Shown here piece by piece: positions 1-8,475 of a stretch of DNA of 64,000 nucleotides. This DNA comes from Lachnospiraceae bacterium (GTDB lineage: Bacteria > Bacillota > Clostridia > Lachnospirales > Lachnospiraceae). The notes below the pieces were generated by a model. It was given only the letters and a program-made list of their open reading frames with translations, did no database searches and had not been told where the DNA came from. Both the position numbers and the translations under genes were made by a program. How positions within the stretch are numbered: the first letter of the stretch is position 1; each line of letters begins with the position of its first letter. The stretch covers positions 109,709 to 173,708 of the forward strand of contig JAFZLD010000019.1 of the NCBI GenBank assembly GCA_017553505.1. Reading direction: 5' to 3'.

Positions 1-544
1 CGGCCTTCGTAAGCCTCTTTAAAGCGTCGTCATACACTTCCGTCGGATATCCGCGCCTGATATACTCTATGCTTTCTTCTTTGATCGTCTGAAGCCCCAA
101 TTCTACCCATACAGGCTTAATCTTATTAAGCTCTGCGAGCACTGCTATCTTCTCGTCTTCCAGACAGTCGGGGCGGGTTGCGATGGATATGCAACATACC
201 TCGGGATCCTCGATAGCCTCATGCCATTTTTCTTTTAGTTTACATAACTCGCCATATGTATTTGTAAACGCCTGAAAATAAGCGATATATTTAACATCTT
301 CGTGCTTGGGATTCTTGGCCTTGATGAATTCTTTGCCTTGCTCCAGTTGTTCTTTGACCGAAAGTGCTCTGTCTCCCGCGAAGTCTCCCGAACCACCCGC
401 TGAACAGAATATGCAGCCGCGGGTATCAAGCGTACCGTCGCGATTCGGGCAGGTGCAGCCGGCATCGAGCGAAACCTTTAAAACCTTGCAGCCGAAGCGT
501 TCTTTCAAATAGTTGTTGAGTGAATAATAGGGTATTTTTTCCAT
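1..544 (-). CDS. Radical SAM protein, YhcC/TIGR01212-like (3' part cut by window edge)
   Basis: Only the N-terminal 181 codons lie in the window; the gene runs off the left end. Reading from the ATG at 544 gives a radical SAM start in which a GCTCPNRDGT segment at about residues 28-37 is followed by RGCIFCS, the spacing typical of the YhcC-like family rather than the compact CxxxCxxC form. Later segments (IATRPDCL, WVELGLQT) also fit that family. These proteins bind a 4Fe-4S cluster and S-adenosylmethionine; the substrate of this family is not settled. The ribosome site is weak, so the exact start is less certain than the identity. It is divergent from the downstream heat-shock gene. Confidence 0.85.
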   Translation of the reverse strand, partial: MEKIPYYSLNNYLKERFGCKVLKVSLDAGCTCPNRDGTLDTRGCIFCSAGGSGDFAGDRALSVKEQLEQGKEFIKAKNPKHEDVKYIAYFQAFTNTYGELCKLKEKWHEAIEDPEVCCISIATRPDCLEDEKIAVLAELNKIKPVWVELGLQTIKEESIEYIRRGYPTEVYDDALKRLTKA

Positions 545-601
545 ACGTACATGGTACCATTTCTTACGCCAAAATTAAATCTGTAAACAATTTATAAATT
601 G

Positions 602-628
602 TCAGCACTCTCTCTTGACGAGTGCTAA
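602..628. promoter_or_regulatory. CIRCE element (HrcA operator)
   Basis: TCAGCACTC, nine bases, then GAGTGCTAA: the CIRCE 9-9-9 inverted repeat with one mismatch in the left arm. HrcA binds this element and represses heat-shock genes in Firmicutes. It overlaps the -35 box of the Hsp20 promoter. Confidence 0.93.
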
Positions 629-643
629 CAATCGAGTTATAAC
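615..643 (+). promoter_or_regulatory. Sigma-A type promoter of the Hsp20 gene
   Basis: TTGACG (615-620), 17-bp spacer, TATAAC (638-643). The -35 box starts inside the CIRCE element, so HrcA binding should block RNA polymerase. An 80-base leader follows, with AAGGAGG at 708-714. Confidence 0.8.
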
Positions 644-722
644 GTAATCATCAAAGGGACAAACCCTTGGAAAAATAAAAAATTACGGCAAAAGCCGCGT
701 ACATATTAAGGAGGTAACTATT

Positions 723-1142
723 ATGTTAATGCCCGGATTATTTGATGAATTTTTTGATGATTTTGCAAGACCTGTTGTTTCAAGAAGAGCTAATGTCACC
801 GCTCCTCAGATGATGAAGACAGACGTTAAGGAACTTGAAAACGGATTTGCACTCGATATCGAGCTTCCCGGTTACAAGAAGGAAGACTTACAGCTTGAGT
901 TAAAGGAAGGCTACTTAACAGTCTCCGCTACTACCAAGAAGAACAACGATGAAGAAAAGAACGGCCACTACATCCGCCGCGAGCGTTTCATCGGCACAAG
1001 CTCCAGAAGCTTCTATGTAGGCGAGGAAGTTACTCAGGAAGACATTAAGGCTAAGTTCGAAGACGGCTTACTTAACATCTTCGTTCCCAAGAAAGAAGCT
1101 CAGCCTAAGATTCCCGAATCCAAATACATCGCAATTGAATAA
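723..1142 (+). CDS. Small heat-shock protein, Hsp20/alpha-crystallin family
   Basis: The protein has 139 residues, the usual size of a bacterial small heat-shock protein. The alpha-crystallin domain covers about residues 35-125: it opens with KTDVKELENGF, contains the ELPGYKKEDL strand segment, and ends in the conserved A-x-x-x-(D/N)-GLL signature, here AKFEDGLLNIFVP. The C-terminal tail carries a KIPES segment resembling the I-x-I oligomerisation motif. It acts as an ATP-independent holdase for unfolding proteins in the cytoplasm. The start is fixed by AAGGAGG eight bases upstream. A CIRCE element over its promoter predicts HrcA control. It is monocistronic, followed at once by a terminator. 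Confidence 0.95.
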   Translation: MLMPGLFDEFFDDFARPVVSRRANVTAPQMMKTDVKELENGFALDIELPGYKKEDLQLELKEGYLTVSATTKKNNDEEKNGHYIRRERFIGTSSRSFYVGEEVTQEDIKAKFEDGLLNIFVPKKEAQPKIPESKYIAIE

Positions 1143-1159
1143 TTTCCCCTCAAATCAGA

Positions 1160-1192
1160 AAGGCCTCACCGCTTAGGTGAGGCCTTCTTATT
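1160..1192 (+). terminator. Rho-independent terminator of the Hsp20 gene
   Basis: Perfect 11-bp stem AAGGCCTCACC / GGTGAGGCCTT (1160-1170 and 1176-1186) with a 5-base loop, followed by a T-rich run. The convergent surface-protein gene ends right beside it, so it may serve both directions. Confidence 0.85.
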
Positions 1193-4100
1193 TATCTTAT
1201 TGTCTGTAAAGCTTCGCTTTGATCGGAATCTTCCTTGAAAATCAGTTGCTTCAAAACTATCATCATAATGATTCCCATAGCGGCAATACCGATGGCTATT
1301 CCGAGTACCAGCCACTTTACAATACTATTGTCGCCCGCAAGCGATTCGGTGTTGATTTCGTAACTTCCGTCGAAGAGTTTTTCTTCCTTAAGGACTTCTT
1401 TCTCAGCTTTCTTACTCTTATCTTTCGACTCTCCGTATGCGCCGGTACCGGGTCCCGGAGTAATTAGAGATTCGGCCTTTTTGGTTTCTTTTTCGGTTTC
1501 TTTTTCGATGGGCTCGACGGTTATAATCGCTTTCTTTTTACCGGAGGCTGCAGGCTTGGATGCTTGCATGGCGGCAGCGGTGGCGTTGGAATTATCTACG
1601 CTGCTTACACCGTACGAAAACTTCTTTCCGGAGCTTTGGCCCGAGGAGGAAGTGGCATTCCAGTGAGCTGTGAGCGATATATTTCCCGTAACATTACTGT
1701 CAAAATCGTAAACTGAGTCGCCATTGTACCAGCCGCCGAAACTGTACCCACTTCTGGTAGGGTCCGAAGGTCTCGACACTTTGCTTCCGCTTTTAACTGC
1801 AAAACTTCCTACAGAGCTTCCGCCTGCGGGATCGAATGTTACCGTGCAGGGAGTTGTATTCGCATATACAAATGAGTACAAAGAAAACCTCTGCGTGTAT
1901 AAATATATAATTCCCTGAGTCTTATCCACGTAGACCGTTCCGTCGCTGTATGAACCTGAAGGTCTGCTTGTCAAAGAAGCGAATACCTTTCTTGTGCCGT
2001 CATGAACTCTTACTACAACAGGATTCTTATTGGTAACATCTGTGCCCACTACCAAAGCAATCTCAAGAACGCTCTGTGTCACGCGGACACCCTCGCCATC
2101 CGTGCTTGTATCGATTGCACCAAGGCTCGTATCCGTAAATTTGGTTACATCGATTTCAAGATAAGCTCCGGTCAGTTCATCAGTTGTATATCCTACGAAA
2201 TACCCTGATGCATCGGAAAGTATACCGGTCACGTCAGCAGCCGAAACATCGCTTGCGCTCTTCTTTGTAACATCAAGCTTCAGTATTACCGCAGTCGAGC
2301 TGTTGCTTAGTGCCTGCGCGCAATCATCGAGGTTGCCGGAGAATACGGAGCTTACCGTATTACCTGCCGCAGAGCCTGTAAGCTCTGTCTCAGCCTTGTA
2401 TTTAATACTATCCGATGACTTAATGGGTACCGTTACCGAATAAGTGTCATAGTTCGGGTCACTTACATTAACGACAATTGAACCGTCAGCTGCATCTTCG
2501 CTTGCGGAAACCGCGAAAATGACCGTGGAACCGTTAACCGAAGGAGCCGGCGAGGTAGCCTTAACAATACCGCTTGCACTTGCGAGTGCATATGTAGTTC
2601 CCGCCGAAGGTGCCGGCGAAATAAAGTTCTTCACATCAACCGTAAGATTCTCGGACGCAATCGTCGGAACCGATACGGCGTTAGCGGCCGGTACGGTTAT
2701 ATCGGCATGAGTTGCCTTTGTAATGGTGAAAGTACCGGGCGTAAATGTCAATTCATAGTTGCTTCCCTGAATTGCAAGGGTACCCTGCGTAATAGCATAA
2801 GTGCCTACATCCTCTCCCGCTTCTCTGGTCAAAGAACCTGTCAATACAGCCGAAAGAGTATCACCGCTTGCCAGACCGCTTACCGCAGAATATGTGAGCG
2901 CGGGATCTGCTTCGTCGCGTGCTTTGGACTTATTGTCTGCAGAAACGGTCAGCATTGCTTTATCAATCTTGAATGTCGTGGTTACAATTGTTGCTTCGTA
3001 GAGGTCACCTCCGCCTATTGTTGCTCTGGCCTGATGGCTTCCGGCTGCAGTGGGCTTAGTGCCGGACCAGCTGCCGCTTCCTGTTCTGTATTCTATCGAA
3101 GTAACTCCTGCAGTGGCAGGATCCGCCGTAGTAGTGGGATCTGCCACGGGATTGCCGTATGAAACGTCGGCAACGGTTATTGTTCCCGTAGCTGCGCCCT
3201 TATTTACGGTAAGTGTAGATATTACCGTACTGCTTGCCACAGTCTCGGTTGCTGCAGTAACTACCTGAACCTTTATAGTTCCTGCTTTGGTAATGGTAAG
3301 AGTACTGCCTTCTATGGTTCCGGCGCCTGTGCTTCCATCAGTAACAATCGAGAAAGTTCTGCCTACCACATCCGCAGCATAAATGAATTCAAATAGCTGA
3401 TTGCAGTTATAGGTGCTTCCGTCATAAGTAATTGTCCTATTTTGCGCGACGGGAGCCGAGCTCTGCATGGTTATCTCGTAGCCTTCGGATGCTTCTCCTG
3501 CGTAATTACCCTTAAACACAGCCACAATATTGTACGTACCCGGAGTTGTGGGAGCTATGGTACTGCGCGCATATGTAGTTGGCGAAACGCCTTCATACTT
3601 AATGTCATAATCGGTACTTGCACTCAGCACTCTGTTGGCACTGGTGATTCTTACCGTAGCGGTAGGCGATATCGGTGTGCTTCCGAATGCAAATGTATTT
3701 TCATCAAGATCGATAGTCACGTCACCGGTCAAATCTCTTGTTCCGATGGCTGTCGTAAGTCCGCCTGTAAGCTCGAAATCTGCGTGGTTCGAATCACCGA
3801 AATACTTGACGGATATTGTATAGCTGCCCACTTCCGTTCCGGTAGGAATGGTGGTACTGTATTCGCTTTCGCCTTCAAGAAGGTACTTAACAGTATAACC
3901 TTCAAGTGCAGTTGCGGGCGCATTTAACAGAGCCTGAGCCGAGCCTGTATATTCAAGGCCTGTCTTGGCAGTAGGCTTTTGGGCATCATCAATGTCAGCC
4001 GGTGCGTCCATCTTACCTATGGTAACAGTCAAAGAAGTCGCGGCGATACCGCTGTGATTTTCATCGCCTTCAACCTTGTACCATACGGTGTATGTGCCGG

Positions 4101-7080
4101 CTTCAGTACCGGTTATGGTTGATATTTCTCCGTAAGTACCGTTTTCGCTTAAGCTATACTTTACTGTACCGCCGGAAGCTGTACCCGGATTAATAAGTAC
4201 TTGAGCTTCCCCTGTGTACTTAAGGTTCGCTTTAGCGGTAGGAGGCGCTGTAATCGTTGCGGCTTCCAAGGTAACGGTAATGGTACCTGTGTCGTATGAA
4301 ATCGTGTAATTCACTGTAACATCGACACCACTTGAGTTTTCAATTGCCGCACCCGAAGGTGTGATGTCACCATCTTCCGTAATTGTTCCTGTGGGCGAAA
4401 GGGTAATTGCTGTAATGCTATCGCCTGCAACAAGACTGCCTACTGAAACAGTTACTTTATCCGTTCCTGTAGCGAGTGTACTGCCGCTTGCTACTGTTTG
4501 GTCAATTGCCTTAATGGTAATGGCTACGGGTGTTAAGGTAAGCGTGCCGTTGTTGTAAGTAATGTTATAGTTATCCGTTACATCAACTTCGCCCTTCTTA
4601 ATTACTGCGTTAGAAGGCGTAATGGTACCGGGCGTGTTAGATGACAAATCAACAGCGGTAAGCGTATCTCCTGTAGCAAGGCCTGAATCTGTTACATATG
4701 AGACGCCTTCAGAAATACTTGTGCCGTAAACCTTTTCCTGAGCGACAGCTGTAATGGTAACCGCCATCTTTTCAACAGTGAATTCTGCCGTGTCTTCAGC
4801 ACCTTCATAATTGGTGGTCTCACCTATGGTTGCTTTAACCCAATATGTTCCTGCATTAGTAGGCACACCGCCTACGGGAGATGTACATGTGCTGTCGGTA
4901 TAATACGCAAACTCCTCTGTTCCGCTTCCTTCATTTCCGGTAACTGAAGGTGTATTGGCAGTTTCTCCGTAAGTCCAGCCTTCAAGCGTAACCGAAGGCG
5001 AAATACCTGCTTTTGCAATAACTACATTTGCGGAGCCTGTTACGGGGTCGCAGTTTTCTTTTTCGACCTTGTAATATACCGTATACGTACCTGCGTCGGT
5101 ATATTCGGGACTAGCGTCAAGATCATAATTTCCGGAAACCGTTCCGTAAGATACCGTAGACCCTTCGGGGCCGGTAACGGTAATTCCATGAGCAGAACCG
5201 TCATAAGTTCCGTTAAAGCCGGTTGCAGATACCTCCATGCTTGCCGCATTTATGGTAAGATTGCCGTTTTCATAGTGAATATCGTAATTACCTGTAACCG
5301 CATTTCCGCCGTTCTTAATGACAGCGTCACTCGGAGTAATAGTTCCGCTTGCTGTAACATTTGTAGTACTTGGTGTAAGCGTAATACTGTCGAGGGTATC
5401 TTCTCCGGCAAGCCCGGTTACGGTAACATCACCCACAAGACTTGAAATACTTCCGCCATGTGTAATTGACTGGTCATTGGCTGTAATGGTGAGCGCCTTC
5501 TGCGTAATGGTTACCGTTTCCGAACCGGTTACAGTCGTATAGTTAGCCTTAGTAACCTCGTAATAAACAGTATATGTTCCGACATTAGAATAAGTGATGT
5601 TTGATTCAGATGTACACGCATCTTCTGCCGTTCCGTATTTAACCGTTGCGCCTTCGGGAGCCGTAACGGTAATTCCGTGAGCGGCACTGTCATATGTTCC
5701 TGTATATCCGGACGCGGTAACTTCCATAGTATCCGCGGTTATAGTAAGATTTCCGGGGTTATATGTAATAGTATAGTTCGCCGTTATATCGGTACTGCTT
5801 CTTTTTATAACAGCATCAGACGGCGTAATAGTGCCTTCTGTGGTAACGTTAGCGGTGCTTGGAGTAAGAATAACGCTGAATATGTCATCGCCTTCTACGA
5901 ATCCGTCAGTTTCAACCTCACTTACGCCGATGGATATAGTGGTACCGTAAGTTATTGTCTGAGCCTTGGCAGTAATTGTTGCTGCTTTGGGAGTGATGGA
6001 AAAGGCTTTGCTTGCTTCCTGTCCGCCCCATGTAATCTTCGCAACATAGTTTCCCACATCCTTAGGCGCAGCATCGAGAGCTTCGCCATCTACAGTAGTA
6101 CTTCCGGCCTCGGTGGCATTATAGTATGTTATTGACGCAGGAGCTGTCGCAAGACCTGTTACGGCCACGCCGGGATAGCCGGTAACCGAAGCGGTTACGG
6201 CCGCGCCGTTATATGTTGAATTACTTGCATTAAGAGTAATTGTTATTCCCGAAGTATGGTAACTCTCCACAGTACAATCTGCCGTACACTTGGCTGTAAT
6301 TGTGTTGCCGTCCGCAGTATAGGCAAAAGAATGCGTGTGGGCAGTGGTTCTTATTGTTGTACCTTCACTTGCAGGTGACGCATTATGATTGTTATCGCCC
6401 TTAAGACGCTGATAAAATGTGTACTCGGTATCGGGTGTAAGTCCACTGAAAACAGTGCTGTCCTGCCAGTCACCCTCGCCGCACTTGTATTCTCCGCCCG
6501 CAAGCGCTTCAAGCGTAATGCTGTTTAAAGTTGCGCCGGCTGAAGTCGGAGCTGCGGGTTGAGCCTGATCGGCTTTGGTGATTGAGAAGGCATCCTTTGC
6601 CACTTCTCCGCCCCAGGTCATTACTGCAACATAATGTCCGACATCTACAGGCGCACTTTCAAGAGGCTCGCCGCTCGTTACCGTACTTGAGGCTTCGGTT
6701 GCAGCATAATATGTTATTGTAGTAGGCTCTTCTGCCAACTCTGCAACCGCTGTTTCAGGATATCCTGTAATAGTCGCAGTCTTTCCCGAACCGCTATATG
6801 CAGAATCTTCGGCATTAACTGTCACGGTGATTCCCACTTCGTTATATGACGCATCACACTCCGCAGTGCAAGTTGCGGTAATGGATGCACCGGAAGCCGC
6901 ATAATTCCAGCTGTGGGTATGTGTCTCTCCCTCTGCTCTTGATACAAGTACCGGCACACCGGAATGAATCATTGTTCCCGTCAGCACCACGCTGAGCGTA
7001 ACAGACAGTGCCCTCTTTAACTGTTTTATTCTTCTGAAAGCTTCGTTATTAACCTCTTTATTTTTCATATTATTCAACAT
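1192..7080 (-). CDS. Giant MBG/YDG-repeat surface protein with C-terminal membrane anchor
   Basis: About 1962 residues. I choose the ATG at 7080, not the longer frame to 7233, because AGAGGAG lies 8 bases before it and the longer frame would run through the terminator of the upstream gene. Residues 1-48 form a signal peptide (basic RRIKQLKR, then a hydrophobic stretch). Two HTHS-starting repeats follow, then many immunoglobulin-like modules of MBG/YDG type: TITYG...SNYTITY alternating with AxGxxGTYDG...GTYTVYY. An InlB-type (Listeria-Bacteroides) repeat lies at about 1742-1807 (TFDPAGG ... GYSFGGWY). A charged Lys/Glu stretch, a transmembrane helix (about 1921-1948) and a short tail end it. 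No LPXTG is visible, so it is probably membrane-anchored. A role in adhesion or carbohydrate contact is inferred. Confidence 0.85.
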   Translation of the reverse strand: MLNNMKNKEVNNEAFRRIKQLKRALSVTLSVVLTGTMIHSGVPVLVSRAEGETHTHSWNYAASGASITATCTAECDASYNEVGITVTVNAEDSAYSGSGKTATITGYPETAVAELAEEPTTITYYAATEASSTVTSGEPLESAPVDVGHYVAVMTWGGEVAKDAFSITKADQAQPAAPTSAGATLNSITLEALAGGEYKCGEGDWQDSTVFSGLTPDTEYTFYQRLKGDNNHNASPASEGTTIRTTAHTHSFAYTADGNTITAKCTADCTVESYHTSGITITLNASNSTYNGAAVTASVTGYPGVAVTGLATAPASITYYNATEAGSTTVDGEALDAAPKDVGNYVAKITWGGQEASKAFSITPKAATITAKAQTITYGTTISIGVSEVETDGFVEGDDIFSVILTPSTANVTTEGTITPSDAVIKRSSTDITANYTITYNPGNLTITADTMEVTASGYTGTYDSAAHGITVTAPEGATVKYGTAEDACTSESNITYSNVGTYTVYYEVTKANYTTVTGSETVTITQKALTITANDQSITHGGSISSLVGDVTVTGLAGEDTLDSITLTPSTTNVTASGTITPSDAVIKNGGNAVTGNYDIHYENGNLTINAASMEVSATGFNGTYDGSAHGITVTGPEGSTVSYGTVSGNYDLDASPEYTDAGTYTVYYKVEKENCDPVTGSANVVIAKAGISPSVTLEGWTYGETANTPSVTGNEGSGTEEFAYYTDSTCTSPVGGVPTNAGTYWVKATIGETTNYEGAEDTAEFTVEKMAVTITAVAQEKVYGTSISEGVSYVTDSGLATGDTLTAVDLSSNTPGTITPSNAVIKKGEVDVTDNYNITYNNGTLTLTPVAITIKAIDQTVASGSTLATGTDKVTVSVGSLVAGDSITAITLSPTGTITEDGDITPSGAAIENSSGVDVTVNYTISYDTGTITVTLEAATITAPPTAKANLKYTGEAQVLINPGTASGGTVKYSLSENGTYGEISTITGTEAGTYTVWYKVEGDENHSGIAATSLTVTIGKMDAPADIDDAQKPTAKTGLEYTGSAQALLNAPATALEGYTVKYLLEGESEYSTTIPTGTEVGSYTISVKYFGDSNHADFELTGGLTTAIGTRDLTGDVTIDLDENTFAFGSTPISPTATVRITSANRVLSASTDYDIKYEGVSPTTYARSTIAPTTPGTYNIVAVFKGNYAGEASEGYEITMQSSAPVAQNRTITYDGSTYNCNQLFEFIYAADVVGRTFSIVTDGSTGAGTIEGSTLTITKAGTIKVQVVTAATETVASSTVISTLTVNKGAATGTITVADVSYGNPVADPTTTADPATAGVTSIEYRTGSGSWSGTKPTAAGSHQARATIGGGDLYEATIVTTTFKIDKAMLTVSADNKSKARDEADPALTYSAVSGLASGDTLSAVLTGSLTREAGEDVGTYAITQGTLAIQGSNYELTFTPGTFTITKATHADITVPAANAVSVPTIASENLTVDVKNFISPAPSAGTTYALASASGIVKATSPAPSVNGSTVIFAVSASEDAADGSIVVNVSDPNYDTYSVTVPIKSSDSIKYKAETELTGSAAGNTVSSVFSGNLDDCAQALSNSSTAVILKLDVTKKSASDVSAADVTGILSDASGYFVGYTTDELTGAYLEIDVTKFTDTSLGAIDTSTDGEGVRVTQSVLEIALVVGTDVTNKNPVVVRVHDGTRKVFASLTSRPSGSYSDGTVYVDKTQGIIYLYTQRFSLYSFVYANTTPCTVTFDPAGGSSVGSFAVKSGSKVSRPSDPTRSGYSFGGWYNGDSVYDFDSNVTGNISLTAHWNATSSSGQSSGKKFSYGVSSVDNSNATAAAMQASKPAASGKKKAIITVEPIEKETEKETKKAESLITPGPGTGAYGESKDKSKKAEKEVLKEEKLFDGSYEINTESLAGDNSIVKWLVLGIAIGIAAMGIIMMIVLKQLIFKEDSDQSEALQTIR

Positions 7081-7180
7081 CTTCCACGCTCCTCTCATGC
7101 CAAAACGGAAAATGTGTATAGTTTCGGATGATACGTATAAGTACAATATCATACGCGAGTTAACATAAAATAAAACATTA

Positions 7181-7217
7181 TTAAAAGAAAAACCCGACGG
7201 GTCTAAACCCATCGGGT
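7181..7217 (-). terminator. Terminator after the cation-efflux gene
   Basis: On the minus strand ACCCGATGGGT and ACCCGTCGGGT form an 11-bp stem with one G-U pair, followed by TTTTTCTTTT. It lies between the efflux gene and the start of the surface-protein gene and supports the shorter start of the latter. Confidence 0.85.
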
Positions 7218-7243
7218 AAATTATGTAAACCAATTCAATATTT

Positions 7244-8389
7244 CTATATATCTATATCCTGCACCACACTAAATGTATACTTGGGAAAGTCTCCCGCAAG
7301 CTTCTCTCTGACTGTCTGCATAACTGCCGCCCTGTCTTCTATATCGTAATCAATAATTACGTCAAGGCTGATAGTCTTTTCTTTGTCATCACAGAAGTAT
7401 CCGTGGGCCTGAATTACGCCCTCGCAAGACTCTGCCGCGCTGATTACATCATCTCGAAGCTTCACGAGTTTCTTGTTCTTGGTAACAACTGCATATATGC
7501 CTATGCCCGTCATAATGATTCCGTGCTTCTCGTATACATGTGCCGCGATGCGACGTTCGAGAGCGTCAATTTCCGCAGCCTTCATATCTTCCGGCACTTC
7601 CACGTGAACGGAACCTGTGTAACGCTCAGGGCCGTAGCTGTGAAGTATCAAATCGTAAGCCTTGCCCACTTGCTCCTCTTCGCAAATGGTTTCTTTGACC
7701 GCGTCCGTAAATTCCTTGGAAGCGCGCTTTCCGAGGATTTCATCGAGCGTATCCATAAGCATCTCAATGCCCGCCTTAATGATGAAGCAAGCGATGAATA
7801 CGCCTACGTAAGCCTCGAGATTTACCTTAAACACCAGATATATAATTGCCGATACAAGCACGGACAAAGAAAGCACTGAGTCAAACACAGCATCCGCGCC
7901 GGATTCCACCAGAGCATCCGAGTGAACCTTCTCGCCCGTCTTCTTAACATATTGACCGAGCACAAACTTAACAACGACGGCCACCGCCACAATCACCAGC
8001 GTAACCGTGGAATAGTCTACGGTTTCCGGCCAAATAATCTTCTTGCACGACTCAACAAGCGACGTTCCGCCTGCATAGAGGACAATACCCGCAATTATCA
8101 TGGCGCTTAAATATTCGATTCTTCCGTATCCCAATGGGTGTTTTTTGTCCGGAGTCTTGCCGGCAAGCTTAGTGCCGATGATGGTGATAACGGATGACAG
8201 TGCATCCGAGAGATTGTTGACGGCATCAAGAATGATTGCCACAGAATTGGAAAGGAAGCCCACAAAGGCTTTAAAACCCGCAAGCAGGCAGTTAATCACT
8301 ATGCCTATTATGCTGGTCCTTACTATGGTCTTGCTTCTGTTAACCCTCTGCTCTGCTATGCTTGGAGTTACGCTGTTTGTCTCGCCCAT
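7244..8389 (-). CDS. Cation diffusion facilitator (CDF) family efflux transporter
   Basis: The 381-residue protein has about six transmembrane helices in its first 220 residues and a cytoplasmic domain after that, the CDF layout. The metal-site motif of helix 2 is seen as LDAVNNLSDA, and that of helix 5 as SDALVESGADAVFDS. The N-x-x-D form rather than H-x-x-x-D may point to Mn2+ or Fe2+ rather than Zn2+; this is inference. The C-terminal part (GSVHVEVPED, then a second ferredoxin-like stretch) is longer than in minimal CDF proteins. AGGAGA precedes the ATG. It exports divalent metal in exchange for protons. It has its own terminator at 7181-7217. Confidence 0.93.
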   Translation of the reverse strand: MGETNSVTPSIAEQRVNRSKTIVRTSIIGIVINCLLAGFKAFVGFLSNSVAIILDAVNNLSDALSSVITIIGTKLAGKTPDKKHPLGYGRIEYLSAMIIAGIVLYAGGTSLVESCKKIIWPETVDYSTVTLVIVAVAVVVKFVLGQYVKKTGEKVHSDALVESGADAVFDSVLSLSVLVSAIIYLVFKVNLEAYVGVFIACFIIKAGIEMLMDTLDEILGKRASKEFTDAVKETICEEEQVGKAYDLILHSYGPERYTGSVHVEVPEDMKAAEIDALERRIAAHVYEKHGIIMTGIGIYAVVTKNKKLVKLRDDVISAAESCEGVIQAHGYFCDDKEKTISLDVIIDYDIEDRAAVMQTVREKLAGDFPKYTFSVVQDIDI

Positions 8390-8430
8390 AATTATTCTCC
8401 TCTAAATCATACACAATCAGAATAACACAC

Positions 8431-8457
8431 AAAAAGAGAGCCTTGCAACAGGCTCTC
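8431..8457 (-). terminator. Terminator after the SulP gene
   Basis: Minus-strand GAGAGCC / GGCTCTC stem (8436-8442 and 8451-8457) with an 8-base loop, followed by TTTTT. Confidence 0.85.
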
Positions 8458-8475
8458 CTTGTATCTTTATAAATA

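Noticed and set aside
1219-6135. Many open frames on the plus strand inside the surface-protein gene
   Set aside because: Shadows of a repetitive, Thr/Gly-rich gene; no ribosome sites and no recognisable domains.
7081-7233. N-terminal extension of the surface protein to 7233
   Set aside because: It would translate through the terminator of the upstream gene; the ATG at 7080 has a proper ribosome site and leads into a signal peptide.
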